NCBI GenBank assembly: GCA_002791435.1
Contig: PFXB01000044.1
Location: 4,014 to 18,138, forward strand
Length of the DNA: 14,125 nt
Source of the DNA: a candidate division WWE3 bacterium CG_4_9_14_3_um_filter_43_9
GTDB taxonomy: Bacteria > Patescibacteriota > CPR3 > GCA-002780085
Direction: 5' to 3'
The notes under the pieces were generated by a model. That model did no database searches. It was not told the origin of the DNA and saw only the letters and a program-made list of their open reading frames with translations. How positions within the stretch are numbered: the first letter of the stretch is position 1; each line of letters starts with the position of its first letter. The translations under genes and the position numbers were made by a program. Of the stretch, positions 5,520 to 14,029 are shown in pieces.

Positions 5520-8500
5520 ATGTTTGGAATGAAAGATTTTAAAGCCCTCAAAATAAGTTTAGCCTCTCCGGATCAAATTCGATCCTGGTCGCATGGCGAG
5601 GTAATCAAACCTGAAACCATAAACTATCGGACTTTAAAACCGGAAAAGGACGGCCTTTTTTGTGAAAGGATTTTTGGTCCGACCAAAGATTTTGAGTGTT
5701 ATTGCGGAAAATATAAACGGGTGCGTTATAAAGGCATTGTGTGCGACAAATGCGGAGTGGAAGTTACCTATGCGCGGGTGCGACGTGAGCGGATGGGACA
5801 CATAAGTCTAGCCTCCCCTGTGGCGCACGTTTGGCTTGTCCGTGGCGCTCCCTCTAAAATGGGCCTGCTTTTAGACATTTCGCCCAGAAACCTTGAATCA
5901 ATTAACTATTTTGCCGCTTTTATAGTCATCGCGATTGCCGAACCGAAACGGGATACTTTTGTAGGCTTACTTGAAAATAGCATGCAAGAGGAAAAAACCG
6001 AACTCATCAATGAAAAAGAGGCCAAAATCAAAGAGATAGAAAAGACTTATAAAACCAGGATTGCCGAGCTGAAAAAGAAAATGAAAAAAGTTAACCAGGA
6101 AGAATTAGAGCTTAAACTGCAGGAGTTAGACTATCAGTTAAAGAAAGAAAAAAGCTACCTTTTTGAGGAAACCGCCAAGAAAATCAAGTCGACCGAGGAA
6201 GAAATTGGTTCGGTTGTTAGTCTGGTAAAAAACATCAAAGAATTGGATGTTTTAGATGAAAGAGAGGTCAATGATCTGGCTGAATTTGGCAATCTTGATT
6301 TTTTAGAATTGGGCACCGGAGCTGAAGCCCTGCTGGAAATAATCAAGAAAATTGATCTGGATAAACTTTCCCATGATTTGCGCAAGTCATTAAAAAGCGC
6401 TTCTACCCAAAAAAAGGTCAAAACTTTCAAGCGCTTAAAAGTGATTGATGGTTTGCGCAAAGCTAAAATCGATCCCTCGTGGATGATTCTTTCGGTTTTG
6501 CCGGTTATTCCGCCGGATTTGAGGCCTATGGTTCAACTTTCGGGCGGGAGATTTGCCACCTCTGACCTTAACGATCTTTATCGGAGAGTCATCAATCGCA
6601 ATAATCGTCTGAAGCATCTTTTGAATTTGGGCGCGCCGGAAATTATTCTGCGCAACGAAAAAAGAATGTTACAAGAAGCCGTTGACGCTCTGATTGATTC
6701 TTCTCCCCGGGAAAGAGGATTGGCCCAGCGTCGCGGCAGGTTAAAGTTGCGCTCTCTTTCGGACATGTTGCGCGGTAAACAGGGAAGATTTAGGCAAAAC
6801 CTCTTAGGCAAACGAGTCGATTACTCAGGACGCTCAGTGATTGTGGCGGGTCCGGATTTAAATTTCGATGAATGTGGTTTACCCAAAGGCATGGCTTTGG
6901 AACTTTTTAAGCCCTTCGTTCTACGTGAAATTATTGGCCAGGGTTTGGCTCCAAACATGAAAAGCGCCAAGCATGTTTTAGAGCGTCAGCAAGCAGAAGT
7001 TTGGGACATCTTAGAAAAGATTACTCTTAAATATCCGGTATTGCTTAATCGTGCTCCGACTTTGCACCGTCTGGGCATCCAGGCTTTTTATCCGGTTCTT
7101 ATTGAGGGCGATGCTATCAGGCTGCATCCTTGCGTTTGCAACGCCTTTAACGCCGATTTTGACGGTGATCAAATGGCAGTTCACGTTCCGCTTTCGCAAA
7201 AAGCGGTCTTGGAAGCCAAACAAATTATGCTCTCGCCGTTTAATATCTTAAAGCCTTCGGATGGAGACCCCATTGTCAATTTCAAAAACGAACTGGGTGT
7301 CGGAATTTACTATTTGACCGCCGAGAACCCCCATGAAAAAGGGTCAGGTAAATTTTTTGCCTCAGAGAAAGAAGCCATTTTGGCTTGGCAACTGAAGTTT
7401 GTCCATCTGCAAGCTGCGATTAAAGTTCAAATCGGGAAAGAGATTATGGAAACAACGCTCGGCAGAATTTTATTTAATGAGGTTCTGCCGCCCAAGCTGC
7501 GGTTTGTGAATGCACCGGTCGATAAACCCTTAATTCAAATTTTGCTGAGACAAGCCTTTGATTTGTATGGAATTGAGAAAACGGTTGAATTTATTGACAA
7601 TATCAAAAACTTAGGCCGTCATTTTTCCACCTTGGCCGGAGCGTCTTTTAGCATTTTTGATTTCGCCACCCCGCCGGAGCGGGAAAGTTTTATCAGTCAA
7701 GCCAACGAAGAGTTGGAAATAATCGAAAAAGATTATCGTCGGGGTTTAACAACTACCAGAGAAAGACGCACGCAGATTATTGAGCTCTGGGGAGGAGTGA
7801 CTGAAAAAGTGTCACAGAAAGCTCAGGAGAAAATCGACCCCTTTAGCATTATTAATATGATAATTAAATCCAAAGCCTCGCGCGCCACCTCTGATACCAT
7901 CCGGCAGTTGGCGGCCATGCGCGGGACCATGACCGACTCGTTCGGACGGATTATTGAAACCCCGATTAAAACCAATATTATTGAAGGATCGAGCACCTTT
8001 GACGGATTTATTTCCAATAGAGCCGCGCGTAAGGGTTTAATTGACACGGCTTTGATGACCGCCGAAGCCGGATATCTTACCCGGCGTTTAGTAGATGTGG
8101 CGCACGATTTGATTGTCCGTGGTGAGGATTGCAAGACGAAGAAGGGAATTTTAATTGAAGCCGAGGAGATGATTGCCGGCAAAATTGCAGGCCGCTTCGC
8201 GGCGGAAAAAATCGTTAACCCCAAAAGCAAGAAAGTTCTGGTCAAATCCGGAGAGGGAATCGACGATGAGAAAGCGCATAAAATCGAGAAGCTGGGAATT
8301 ACAAAGGTCATGGTGCGTTCTGCCATTACTTGTGAAAACACTTTTGGGGTGTGCATCAAATGTTACGGTCGGAATTTAGCTAATCAGAAAACTGTGGGTG
8401 AAGGGGAAACGGTCGGAGTTATCGCAGCCCAGTCAATTGGTGAGCCCGGTACCCAACTGACTTTGCGAACTTTTCATAAGGGAGGAATCGCGTCCTCTGA

Positions 8501-9377
8501 TATCACCATGGGTTTGCCTCGGGTCGAAGAGCTTTTTGAGGCGCGTTCTCCCAAAGAGCCGGCCATTCTTTCTTTGAGTGAAGGAACAGTTGAGATTGTG
8601 GAACATGAAGATGAACGCAAGATCAAAGTCATGAGCAGAGAAATGGTTCCCATCGTTTATCCTCTTGAGAAGGGAGACAAAGTGCAGGTGAAACGCGGGC
8701 AGATGGTAGGCAAAGGCGAGGTCTTGCTTCTCAAGGGTAAGAAAAAGAAAGTCACCGCCGATAAAGATGGTTTAGTAAATGTTTTGAAAGACAAGCTTGT
8801 CATTGAAGCCCAGGAAGTGCGTGAACAGGAATATCTCATCAATCCTCTCACTCATCTCAATTGCAAATCAGGAGACAAAGTTACCATTGGCCAGCAGTTA
8901 ACCGAAGGGCACTTGGATTTAAGAGAAATTTTAGAAACCAGAGGGATTGAAGCGGTACAGCGCTATTTGATCGACGAGGTTCAAAAAGTTTATCAGTCCC
9001 AAGGGATCAAAATCAATGATAAACATATAGAGGTGATTATCCGCAAGATGTTTGATAAGGCGAGGATTAAAACGGCTGGAGATACCAATCTTTTGCCTCA
9101 GGAAATCGTGAGCATGAAAGCTTTCCAGCAGGAAAACAGCCGGGTTTTAGCGGAAGGTGGAGAGGTGGCCACCGCGGAGATGATCATTTTAGGAATCACC
9201 CGTTCTGCTTTGTACACCGATTCTTTCCTTTCGGCCGCCTCTTTTCAGGAAACAACCAATGTTTTGACCGAAGCGGCGATTTTAGGCAAAACCGATGAAC
9301 TTTTAGGTCTCAAAGAAAATGTTATTATCGGTCGCCTGATCCCCACTAACCCGAAAGAAAGATCTGCTGAAAGTTGA
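5520..9377 (+). CDS. rpoC: DNA-directed RNA polymerase subunit beta'
   Basis: Catalytic largest subunit of RNA polymerase, 1285 residues. The start is supported by AAGGAG (5506-5511) inside the end of rpoB. The first zinc site has Cys60, Cys62, Cys75 and Cys78. A charged coiled-coil clamp segment spans about residues 150-235. The DPBB active site NADFDGDQM (544 onward) has Mg-binding Asp546, Asp548 and Asp550. The second zinc site has Cys871, Cys938, Cys945 and Cys948, with the usual spacing. The trigger loop QLTLRTFHKGG has His986, and Leu982 where E. coli has Met932. No SI3-type insertion is seen. The C-terminal block SAASFQETTNVLTEAA...GRLIP is intact and the protein stops 10 residues later, shorter than in E. 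coli. It is the only gene here ending in TGA, and a promoter for rpsL overlaps that stop. Confidence 0.98.
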   Translation: MFGMKDFKALKISLASPDQIRSWSHGEVIKPETINYRTLKPEKDGLFCERIFGPTKDFECYCGKYKRVRYKGIVCDKCGVEVTYARVRRERMGHISLASPVAHVWLVRGAPSKMGLLLDISPRNLESINYFAAFIVIAIAEPKRDTFVGLLENSMQEEKTELINEKEAKIKEIEKTYKTRIAELKKKMKKVNQEELELKLQELDYQLKKEKSYLFEETAKKIKSTEEEIGSVVSLVKNIKELDVLDEREVNDLAEFGNLDFLELGTGAEALLEIIKKIDLDKLSHDLRKSLKSASTQKKVKTFKRLKVIDGLRKAKIDPSWMILSVLPVIPPDLRPMVQLSGGRFATSDLNDLYRRVINRNNRLKHLLNLGAPEIILRNEKRMLQEAVDALIDSSPRERGLAQRRGRLKLRSLSDMLRGKQGRFRQNLLGKRVDYSGRSVIVAGPDLNFDECGLPKGMALELFKPFVLREIIGQGLAPNMKSAKHVLERQQAEVWDILEKITLKYPVLLNRAPTLHRLGIQAFYPVLIEGDAIRLHPCVCNAFNADFDGDQMAVHVPLSQKAVLEAKQIMLSPFNILKPSDGDPIVNFKNELGVGIYYLTAENPHEKGSGKFFASEKEAILAWQLKFVHLQAAIKVQIGKEIMETTLGRILFNEVLPPKLRFVNAPVDKPLIQILLRQAFDLYGIEKTVEFIDNIKNLGRHFSTLAGASFSIFDFATPPERESFISQANEELEIIEKDYRRGLTTTRERRTQIIELWGGVTEKVSQKAQEKIDPFSIINMIIKSKASRATSDTIRQLAAMRGTMTDSFGRIIETPIKTNIIEGSSTFDGFISNRAARKGLIDTALMTAEAGYLTRRLVDVAHDLIVRGEDCKTKKGILIEAEEMIAGKIAGRFAAEKIVNPKSKKVLVKSGEGIDDEKAHKIEKLGITKVMVRSAITCENTFGVCIKCYGRNLANQKTVGEGETVGVIAAQSIGEPGTQLTLRTFHKGGIASSDITMGLPRVEELFEARSPKEPAILSLSEGTVEIVEHEDERKIKVMSREMVPIVYPLEKGDKVQVKRGQMVGKGEVLLLKGKKKKVTADKDGLVNVLKDKLVIEAQEVREQEYLINPLTHLNCKSGDKVTIGQQLTEGHLDLREILETRGIEAVQRYLIDEVQKVYQSQGIKINDKHIEVIIRKMFDKARIKTAGDTNLLPQEIVSMKAFQQENSRVLAEGGEVATAEMIILGITRSALYTDSFLSAASFQETTNVLTEAAILGKTDELLGLKENVIIGRLIPTNPKERSAES

Positions 9378-9403
9378 CGATTGCGCCTACGAACTGGTAT
9401 ACT
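9374..9403 (+). promoter_or_regulatory. Promoter upstream of rpsL, overlapping the rpoC stop codon
   Basis: TTGACG (9374-9379) contains the rpoC TGA stop. TATACT (9398-9403) follows after 18 bp and is preceded by TGG, an extended -10. The start would be near 9410, giving an rpsL leader of about 145 nt that holds an A-rich stretch and a hairpin repeat. Confidence 0.6.
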
Positions 9404-9469
9404 CAGCTACCGAATAAAAGTTAAAAGTCAAAATTAAAAATTCAAAGCTACAATTCAAAATTACAAGTT

Positions 9470-9530
9470 GTAGTTCTCCATCCTGGTCGAACAATAAGAT
9501 TATTATTCTTCGACTGAAATGGAGAAGTAC
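9470..9530. repeat. Hairpin repeat, copy 1 (before rpsL)
   Basis: The outer arms are GTAGTTCTCCAT (9470-9481) and ATGGAGAAGTAC (9519-9530), with one mismatch. The inner arms are TCGAACAATAA (9487-9497) and TTATTCTTCGA (9503-9513), with one C-C mismatch at 9492/9508. A copy with the same outer and inner arms and the same internal mismatch precedes rpsG. The element ends 24 bases before the rpsL ATG. Its right arm contains GGAG, but the better ribosome-binding site (AAAGGAG, 9538-9544) lies outside the hairpin. Confidence 0.8.
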
Positions 9531-9554
9531 AATTTTTAAAGGAGTTAATTTTCG

Positions 9555-10013
9555 ATGCCGACCATTTCTCAGTTAGCCAGAAAAGGCAGAAAAAGCAAGC
9601 CCAAGAAGGTGAAAGCTACTGCATTACGAAAATCATTCAACAACCCAAAGCGGAGAACCTTTCCCGCTGCTTCTCCTCAAAAGCGAGGAGTTTGTACACT
9701 TGTTAAAGTGATGACGCCTAAAAAACCCAACTCGGCTTTGCGTAAAGTGGCGCGCGTTAAGCTTTCCAACCGGGCAGAGGTAACTGCCTATATTCCGGGT
9801 GAGGGACACAGTCTGGCTGAGCACTCGGTGGTTTTAATCCGCGGGGGAAGAGTACGAGATTTGCCGGGCGTTAAATACCACATTATTCGAGGAACTCTTG
9901 ATACCACCGGAGTGGATGCCAGGAAGAAAGCGCGCTCACGTTATGGGGCTAAAAAGGAAAAGGGTACAGTCAAAAAGGAAGTCAAAACAGAAACAGCACC
10001 GGTACAAGGATAG
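9555..10013 (+). CDS. rpsL: 30S ribosomal protein S12
   Basis: S12 sits at the decoding centre of the small subunit and supports accuracy. It has 152 residues, against 124 in E. coli. The extra length is an N-terminal insertion of about 13 residues before SPQKRGVC, as in the Gram-positive type, and a Lys/Glu-rich C-terminal tail after RSRYGAKK. Conserved landmarks are [11 protein letters not shown] (Lys57 is the equivalent of the E. coli streptomycin-site Lys43), IPGEGH, and [13 protein letters not shown]. In that last motif Arg101 replaces the usual lysine (E. coli Lys88). AAAGGAG lies ten bases before the ATG. Two stop codons in a row (TAG TAG) end the gene. It is first of the str-type group rpsL-rpsG and has its own promoter. 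Confidence 0.98.
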   Translation: MPTISQLARKGRKSKPKKVKATALRKSFNNPKRRTFPAASPQKRGVCTLVKVMTPKKPNSALRKVARVKLSNRAEVTAYIPGEGHSLAEHSVVLIRGGRVRDLPGVKYHIIRGTLDTTGVDARKKARSRYGAKKEKGTVKKEVKTETAPVQG

Positions 10014-10047
10014 TAGAATAACTCAAAGCGCAAAACTAAAAATTTAG

Positions 10048-10141
10048 GTAGTTCTCGACTGCGCTCGAACAATAAGTTCTTATTCTTCGACTAACCCGCC
10101 CCTGCCGGCAGGCAGGGAATCGGCGGGGCATGGAGAAGTAC
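10048..10141. repeat. Hairpin repeat, copy 2 (before rpsG), carrying a nested GC-rich palindrome
   Basis: The outer ends GTAGTTCTC (10048-10056) and ATGGAGAAGTAC (10130-10141) match copy 1. The inner arms TCGAACAATAAG (10065-10076) and CTTATTCTTCGA (10079-10090) carry the same C-C mismatch. Between the inner hairpin and the right end lie 37 bases (10093-10129) where copy 1 has only 3. This segment includes the perfect palindrome CCTGCCGGCAGG (10101-10112) flanked by CCCGCC and GGCGGGG. The element ends 28 bases before the rpsG ATG. Confidence 0.8.
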
Positions 10142-10169
10142 TACTAAATTAAAATTGAGGATTATTTAA

Positions 10170-10652
10170 ATGTCACGTTCAGGAAAAATATCTAAAAGAA
10201 AAGAAATCCAGCCAGACCCGATTTATCAAAACGTTTTGGTCAGTAAATTTATTAACTGCCTGATGATACAAGGCAAGAAAAGTTTGGCCAGGAAAATTTT
10301 ATATCAGGCTTTCGAAAAAATCAAACAGGAACAAAAAAAAGATCCGTTGGAAATTTTCGAGTCAGCCATGAGGAATGTAGAACCAAAATTGGAAGTTCGG
10401 CCGCGGAGGGTGGGCGGAGCCTCATATCAGGTGCCGATGGAGGTTAGGGGACAGAGAAGAGAAACTTTGGCTATTCGTTGGCTGATTCAAGCAGCCAGAG
10501 AAAGACCCAATAAAGAATGTCATACCATGGTTGACAAACTGGCGGCCGAATTTTTGGCTGCCGCACAAAATACCGGGGTGGCTGTCAAAAAAAGAGAGGA
10601 TACCCACCGTATGTCCGAAGCTAACAAGGCTTTTGCCCATTTTCGTTGGTAA
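10170..10652 (+). CDS. rpsG: 30S ribosomal protein S7
   Basis: S7 is a primary 16S rRNA binder that starts assembly of the 30S head and lies near the mRNA exit and the E site. It has 160 residues, the usual length. Landmarks are the N-terminal basic arm, FINCLMIQGKKSLARKI, the motif VEPKLEVRPRRVGGASYQVPMEV (highly conserved in bacterial S7), RWLIQAARER, KLAAEFLAAA, KKREDTHRMSEANKAFAHFRW at the C terminus. The ribosome-binding site is modest (TTGAGG, about nine bases before the ATG). The 156-bp gap after rpsL is long for this operon and is mostly the hairpin repeat. In E. coli, S7 represses its own message at this intercistronic site. Whether that holds here cannot be told, since a similar hairpin also precedes rpsL. 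Confidence 0.98.
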   Translation: MSRSGKISKRKEIQPDPIYQNVLVSKFINCLMIQGKKSLARKILYQAFEKIKQEQKKDPLEIFESAMRNVEPKLEVRPRRVGGASYQVPMEVRGQRRETLAIRWLIQAARERPNKECHTMVDKLAAEFLAAAQNTGVAVKKREDTHRMSEANKAFAHFRW

Positions 10653-10704
10653 GAAAGAGCATTTGCAAAACCTAAAGTTTGCGGTTTTAGACCCAATTAC
10701 TCCC

Positions 10705-10724
10705 ATTTCTTAAGTTTAAGAAAT
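10705..10724. repeat. Perfect 9-bp palindrome
   Basis: ATTTCTTAA (10705-10713) and TTAAGAAAT (10716-10724) are separated by two bases. The half TTAAGAAAT recurs at 10758-10766 inside copy B of the 73-bp repeat, and at 1917-1925 in copy A. This suggests the palindrome is related to that repeat. Confidence 0.6.
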
Positions 10725-10750
10725 CTTCGGCACGGACGAACTTTTGCAAA

Positions 10751-10823
10751 AAATCTTTAAGAAATAGGTTGTAATTTGGAGAATACTCAACTTCTTTTAT
10801 TTGCAATTTAATTGAAGCTGAGC
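10751..10823. repeat. 73-bp dispersed repeat, copy B (upstream of the PHP gene)
   Basis: Ungapped match to 1911-1983 with 7 differences. Its imperfect inverted repeat is CTCAACTTC (10786-10794) with GAAGCTGAG (10814-10822). The single unpaired position is the same as in copy A, but with different bases. The rest of the gap 10653-10911 is AT-rich. I see no strong promoter in it. Confidence 0.8.
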
Positions 10824-10911
10824 CTACCAGGATTTTATTTGATTTATCCTCAATTGAAATCCCGCACTTGACCACCCTTGTTTAATTTCGACAGTTGATC
10901 CTTTTTGCTGA

Positions 10912-11883
10912 TTGGACATGAGTGAGATGAGCTTTGAAAAAATAGTTGATCTTCACATTCACACCAAGGCTTCGGACGGGGTTTTGTCTCCGACAGAGAT
11001 AATTTTAAAAGCCAAAAAACTGGGGATATGCGCGGTTGGAATTTGTGACCATGACACAGTAGCCGGGATTGCGGAAGCGAAAGCTGCAGGTGAGAAATAT
11101 AAGATCGAAGTTATCCCGGGAGTCGAACTCAGTACTCTTTTTAAGGATAAAGATCTGCACATTCTGGGTTATTTTATCGATTTTGAAAACCCTGCTTTGT
11201 TGAAAAAATTAGATTTTTTTATCCAGAAAAGAAGAGAGAGGGGTGTCAAAATCGTTAAAAAACTAACCAAACTTGGATTTAAGGTCAGTTTTGAAAAGGT
11301 TTTGGCTAAAGCTGGCGGCGCGCCGATTGTGAAGCCGCATGTGGCTTTGGCGGTTTTAGAGGAAAAAGAAAACTCCGCGCGGCTGACACAAGAATTTGGA
11401 GACTGTTTTTCCATCAGTAGCTTTATCGAATCTTATTTAGAATCCGGCCAGCCGGCCTATGTTCCCAAGGTTAAATTAACAGTTTCCGAAGCCATTAAAC
11501 TGATCCATGACTTTGGCGGCCTTGCAGTTTTGGCCCATCCGGCCCTGGATCTTGATTGCCGGGGCAAAGATGATAAACTGATTGCAGATTTTAAGGAATG
11601 GGGCTTGGATGGAATTGAGGCTTTCAGTTTTGTGCGCAGTTGGCAGGAAACGCAAGTCAGTCTGAAACACTTTAGGGCTTTAGCCGAAAAAATCAATCTT
11701 TTGGTAACCGGAGGCTCTGATTTTCACGGGTACGCATGCGAAAAGGAAAAAATAGATGCTGAGATGGGATTTAAAAACCTTCCCCTGTCTGTGGATTATC
11801 AATATCTTTCACAACTAAAAAACTATTTGAAGCAAAGGAAGAAATTATGGAAACAGCCAAAGAAACCCAACGATATCCTTTAG
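10912..11883 (+). CDS. PHP-domain metal-dependent phosphoesterase (RNase AM/YciV-like)
   Basis: This is a 323-residue PHP-family hydrolase. All the usual metal ligands are visible: HIH at 15-17 and Asp22 ([11 protein letters not shown]), His47 (CDHDTVAG), Glu72 (PGVELS), His83 (LHILGYFID), His209 (LAHPALD), and Asp270/His272 (GGSDFHG). [11 protein letters not shown] helix region between the motifs is typical of the subfamily containing E. coli YciV/RNase AM. Those enzymes act on 3',5'-nucleoside bisphosphates or trim 5' ends of RNA, including rRNA. The exact substrate here is inferred. The start is uncertain: TTG 10912, ATG 10918 and ATG 10927 are all possible, and none has a good ribosome-binding site. 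All three retain the first motif. The 3' end overlaps fusA by 37 bp in another frame, so the two are probably translated together. Its place between rpsG and fusA suggests a link to ribosome or RNA metabolism. Confidence 0.9.
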   Translation: MDMSEMSFEKIVDLHIHTKASDGVLSPTEIILKAKKLGICAVGICDHDTVAGIAEAKAAGEKYKIEVIPGVELSTLFKDKDLHILGYFIDFENPALLKKLDFFIQKRRERGVKIVKKLTKLGFKVSFEKVLAKAGGAPIVKPHVALAVLEEKENSARLTQEFGDCFSISSFIESYLESGQPAYVPKVKLTVSEAIKLIHDFGGLAVLAHPALDLDCRGKDDKLIADFKEWGLDGIEAFSFVRSWQETQVSLKHFRALAEKINLLVTGGSDFHGYACEKEKIDAEMGFKNLPLSVDYQYLSQLKNYLKQRKKLWKQPKKPNDIL

Positions 11884-13934
11884 ACAAAGTACGCAATATC
11901 GGTATTATTGCCCATATTGATGCCGGAAAAACCACCACTACCGAGCGCATTCTTTATTATACCGGCAAAACCTATAAGATTGGTGATATCGATAAAGGAA
12001 CCACTGTCATGGATTGGATGGATCAGGAACGTGAGCGCGGCATCACCATTCAGTCGGCTGCCACGACCGCATTTTGGAAAGATTGCCGGATTAACATCAT
12101 CGACACTCCGGGACATGTGGATTTTACCGCGGAAGTTGAGCGCTCTTTGCGGGTTTTGGATGGAGCGGTGGTGATTTTTGATGGCAAAATGGGAGTTGAA
12201 CCTCAATCTGAAACCGTTTGGCATCAGGCCGACCGTTATCATATTCCCAGAATTTGCTATATCAATAAAATGGATGGCTTGGGTGCACGTTTCGAAGCCA
12301 ACCTTAAATCTATCAAAAATAAATTAGAAATCGAGCCCTTAGCCATGCAATTACCGATTGGAGTGGAAAGTGATTTTAAAGGTATCGTGGATTTGGTGAC
12401 TCTCAAAGCTATCTATTGGGAAGACGAGTTGGGTGTAAAAACCCGCAAAGATGTTCCACCTGCGGAGATGAATGCGGAAATCGGAAAGTACCGGAACAAA
12501 CTCATCGAAGCTGCCGCAGAAAAAGAGGATGAACTTTTAGAAAAATTTTTAAATGGTCAGGAATTAACACCTACCGAAATCAAACGGGGTTTACGTAAAG
12601 TTTGTTTGGAGAATATCCACAAAAAGGTTTTAGTCTTTTGCGGAACTTCTCTCAAAAATAAAGGAGTGCAGCCATTGTTGGATGGCGTGGTTGACTATCT
12701 GCCTTCACCCTTGGACATCCCGCCGGTTAAAGGAATTGATCCAAAAACAGGTGAGATGATTTTGCGTAGGGCATCATCTGATGAACCGTTTTCTGCTCTG
12801 GCTTTCAAGATCCAAATGGATCCGATCATTAAGATGAGATTAACCTATTTCAGAGTCTATTCGGGAAAGATCGAAAGCGGAGCTCAGGTTTTTAATTCCA
12901 CCCAAAAAGATCGAGAAAGAATGGGAAGAATTCTTTTAATGCATGCCGAACATCAGGAGGAAATCAAAGAAATCACAGCCGGTGAAATCGGTGCCGTCTC
13001 CGGACTCAAAAATACAAAAACCGGTGACACCCTTTGCGATCCGGCAAACCACATCATCTTAGAGTCAATCAAATTTCCCGATCCGGTTATTTCGGTGGCC
13101 ATTGAACCCAAAACCAAGGCCGATCAGGAGAAACTATCATACTCACTCCAAAGATTAGCTGAGGAAGATCCAACTTTCAAAATTCACGTAGATGAAGAAA
13201 CAGGACAAACCATTCTTTCGGGAATGGGAGAGCTTCATCTTGAGATTCTGGTGGATCGGATGATGAGAGAGTTCAAGGTTGAGGGCCAGGTGGGCAAGCC
13301 GCAAGTAGCTTACAGGGAAACGATTCGGCGCAGCGTTGAAGCCGAAGGCAAATATATTCGTCAGTCAGGTGGACGGGGTCAGTACGGTCATTGTTGGTTG
13401 AGGTTAGAACCGAAAGGCAGAGGCGAGGGATTTGAGTTTATGGATGCAATCCGGGGCGGATCTATCCCCAAGGAGTTTATTGCACCGATCGGAAAGGGAG
13501 TGAAAGAAGCCTGTGAAAACGGAGTTTTAGCCGGCTACCCCTTGGTGGATCTTAAAGTGTCGGTTTATGATGGGAGTTTTCATGATGTTGATTCCTCAGA
13601 GATGGCTTTTAAGATTGCAGGTTCAATGGCTTTGAAAGAAGGGGTCAGAAAAGCCGACCCGGTCATTTTAGAGCCGATTATGCAGGTGGATGTCGTCACC
13701 CCGGAAGAATTTATGGGTGAAGTTATCGGCGATCTGAATTCTAAACGCGGACAGATTCAAAACATGGAGCAAAGCGGAAGCGTGAAAGTGGTTTCGGCGC
13801 TGGTTCCTTTGGCAGAAATGTTTGGTTATTCCACCACCCTGCGTTCTTTAACTCAAGGGCGAGCCAGCTATACCATGGAGCCGTCACATTATCAGGAGAC
13901 TCCAATAAACATCATGAATCAGATCATTGGATAG
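11847..13934 (+). CDS. fusA: Elongation factor G
   Basis: GTPase that drives translocation of tRNA and mRNA on the ribosome and, with RRF, ribosome recycling; 695 residues, normal length. The G domain has the P-loop [11 protein letters not shown] (22-32), switch I ending in [15 protein letters not shown] with catalytic His90, and NKMD (140-143). Domain IV is intact, with [16 protein letters not shown] and the tip loop SFHDVDSSE containing the conserved histidine. Domain V ends [21 protein letters not shown]. The standard N-terminal layout identifies canonical EF-G. The ATG lies inside the end of the PHP gene, with AAAGGAA at 11834-11840 six bases before it. No tuf gene follows within the window, and fusA ends 191 bp before the window edge. 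Confidence 0.98.
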   Translation: METAKETQRYPLDKVRNIGIIAHIDAGKTTTTERILYYTGKTYKIGDIDKGTTVMDWMDQERERGITIQSAATTAFWKDCRINIIDTPGHVDFTAEVERSLRVLDGAVVIFDGKMGVEPQSETVWHQADRYHIPRICYINKMDGLGARFEANLKSIKNKLEIEPLAMQLPIGVESDFKGIVDLVTLKAIYWEDELGVKTRKDVPPAEMNAEIGKYRNKLIEAAAEKEDELLEKFLNGQELTPTEIKRGLRKVCLENIHKKVLVFCGTSLKNKGVQPLLDGVVDYLPSPLDIPPVKGIDPKTGEMILRRASSDEPFSALAFKIQMDPIIKMRLTYFRVYSGKIESGAQVFNSTQKDRERMGRILLMHAEHQEEIKEITAGEIGAVSGLKNTKTGDTLCDPANHIILESIKFPDPVISVAIEPKTKADQEKLSYSLQRLAEEDPTFKIHVDEETGQTILSGMGELHLEILVDRMMREFKVEGQVGKPQVAYRETIRRSVEAEGKYIRQSGGRGQYGHCWLRLEPKGRGEGFEFMDAIRGGSIPKEFIAPIGKGVKEACENGVLAGYPLVDLKVSVYDGSFHDVDSSEMAFKIAGSMALKEGVRKADPVILEPIMQVDVVTPEEFMGEVIGDLNSKRGQIQNMEQSGSVKVVSALVPLAEMFGYSTTLRSLTQGRASYTMEPSHYQETPINIMNQIIG

Positions 13935-13955
13935 ACCGAAAAGAAATGAAGCCCC

Positions 13956-13986
13956 GCGGACTTAACAATCCGCAGTATCTTCTTTT
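13956..13986 (+). terminator. Weak terminator candidate after fusA
   Basis: GCGGA (13956-13960) pairs with TCCGC (13969-13973) around an eight-base loop. It is followed by a pyrimidine-rich but interrupted tract ending in TTTT. The stem is only five pairs, so support is modest. A second inverted repeat, TTTTGC (13983-13988) and GCAAAA (14001-14006), follows directly and has the core CGGCTGCGCTCG, similar to the CGACTGCGCTCG in copy 2 of the hairpin repeat. Confidence 0.35.
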
Positions 13987-14029
13987 GCTCGGCTGCGCTC
14001 GCAAAATAATTTGGATATAAATCGCTTTC

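Noticed and set aside
7823..8359. Reverse-strand open frame of 178 codons inside rpoC
   Set aside because: Lies fully within the conserved trigger-loop and zinc-site part of rpoC; its composition is that of an antisense shadow and it has no domain.
9375..9377. TGA at the rpoC end read as glycine, as in Gracilibacteria or Absconditabacteria
   Set aside because: RpoC already ends properly after GRLIP. The continuation of about 20 codons does not look like RpoC, and no other gene needs a recoded TGA.
9411..9469. A-rich quasi-repeated stretch before the rpsL hairpin
   Set aside because: AAAATT-like units recur irregularly and look like low-complexity sequence. One 6-bp inverted pair (CTACAA 9448-9453, TTGTAG 9468-9473) is too short to call a feature.
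10662..10690. Possible terminator after rpsG (AAAACC at 10667-10672 with GGTTTT at 10683-10688)
   Set aside because: The stem is short and A/T-rich, the loop is ten bases, and no T tract follows.
11847..11883. Frameshift or broken gene at the PHP-fusA junction
   Set aside because: Both proteins are complete: PHP has all its motifs and EF-G starts with a normal N terminus and its own ribosome-binding site. The overlap is genuine.
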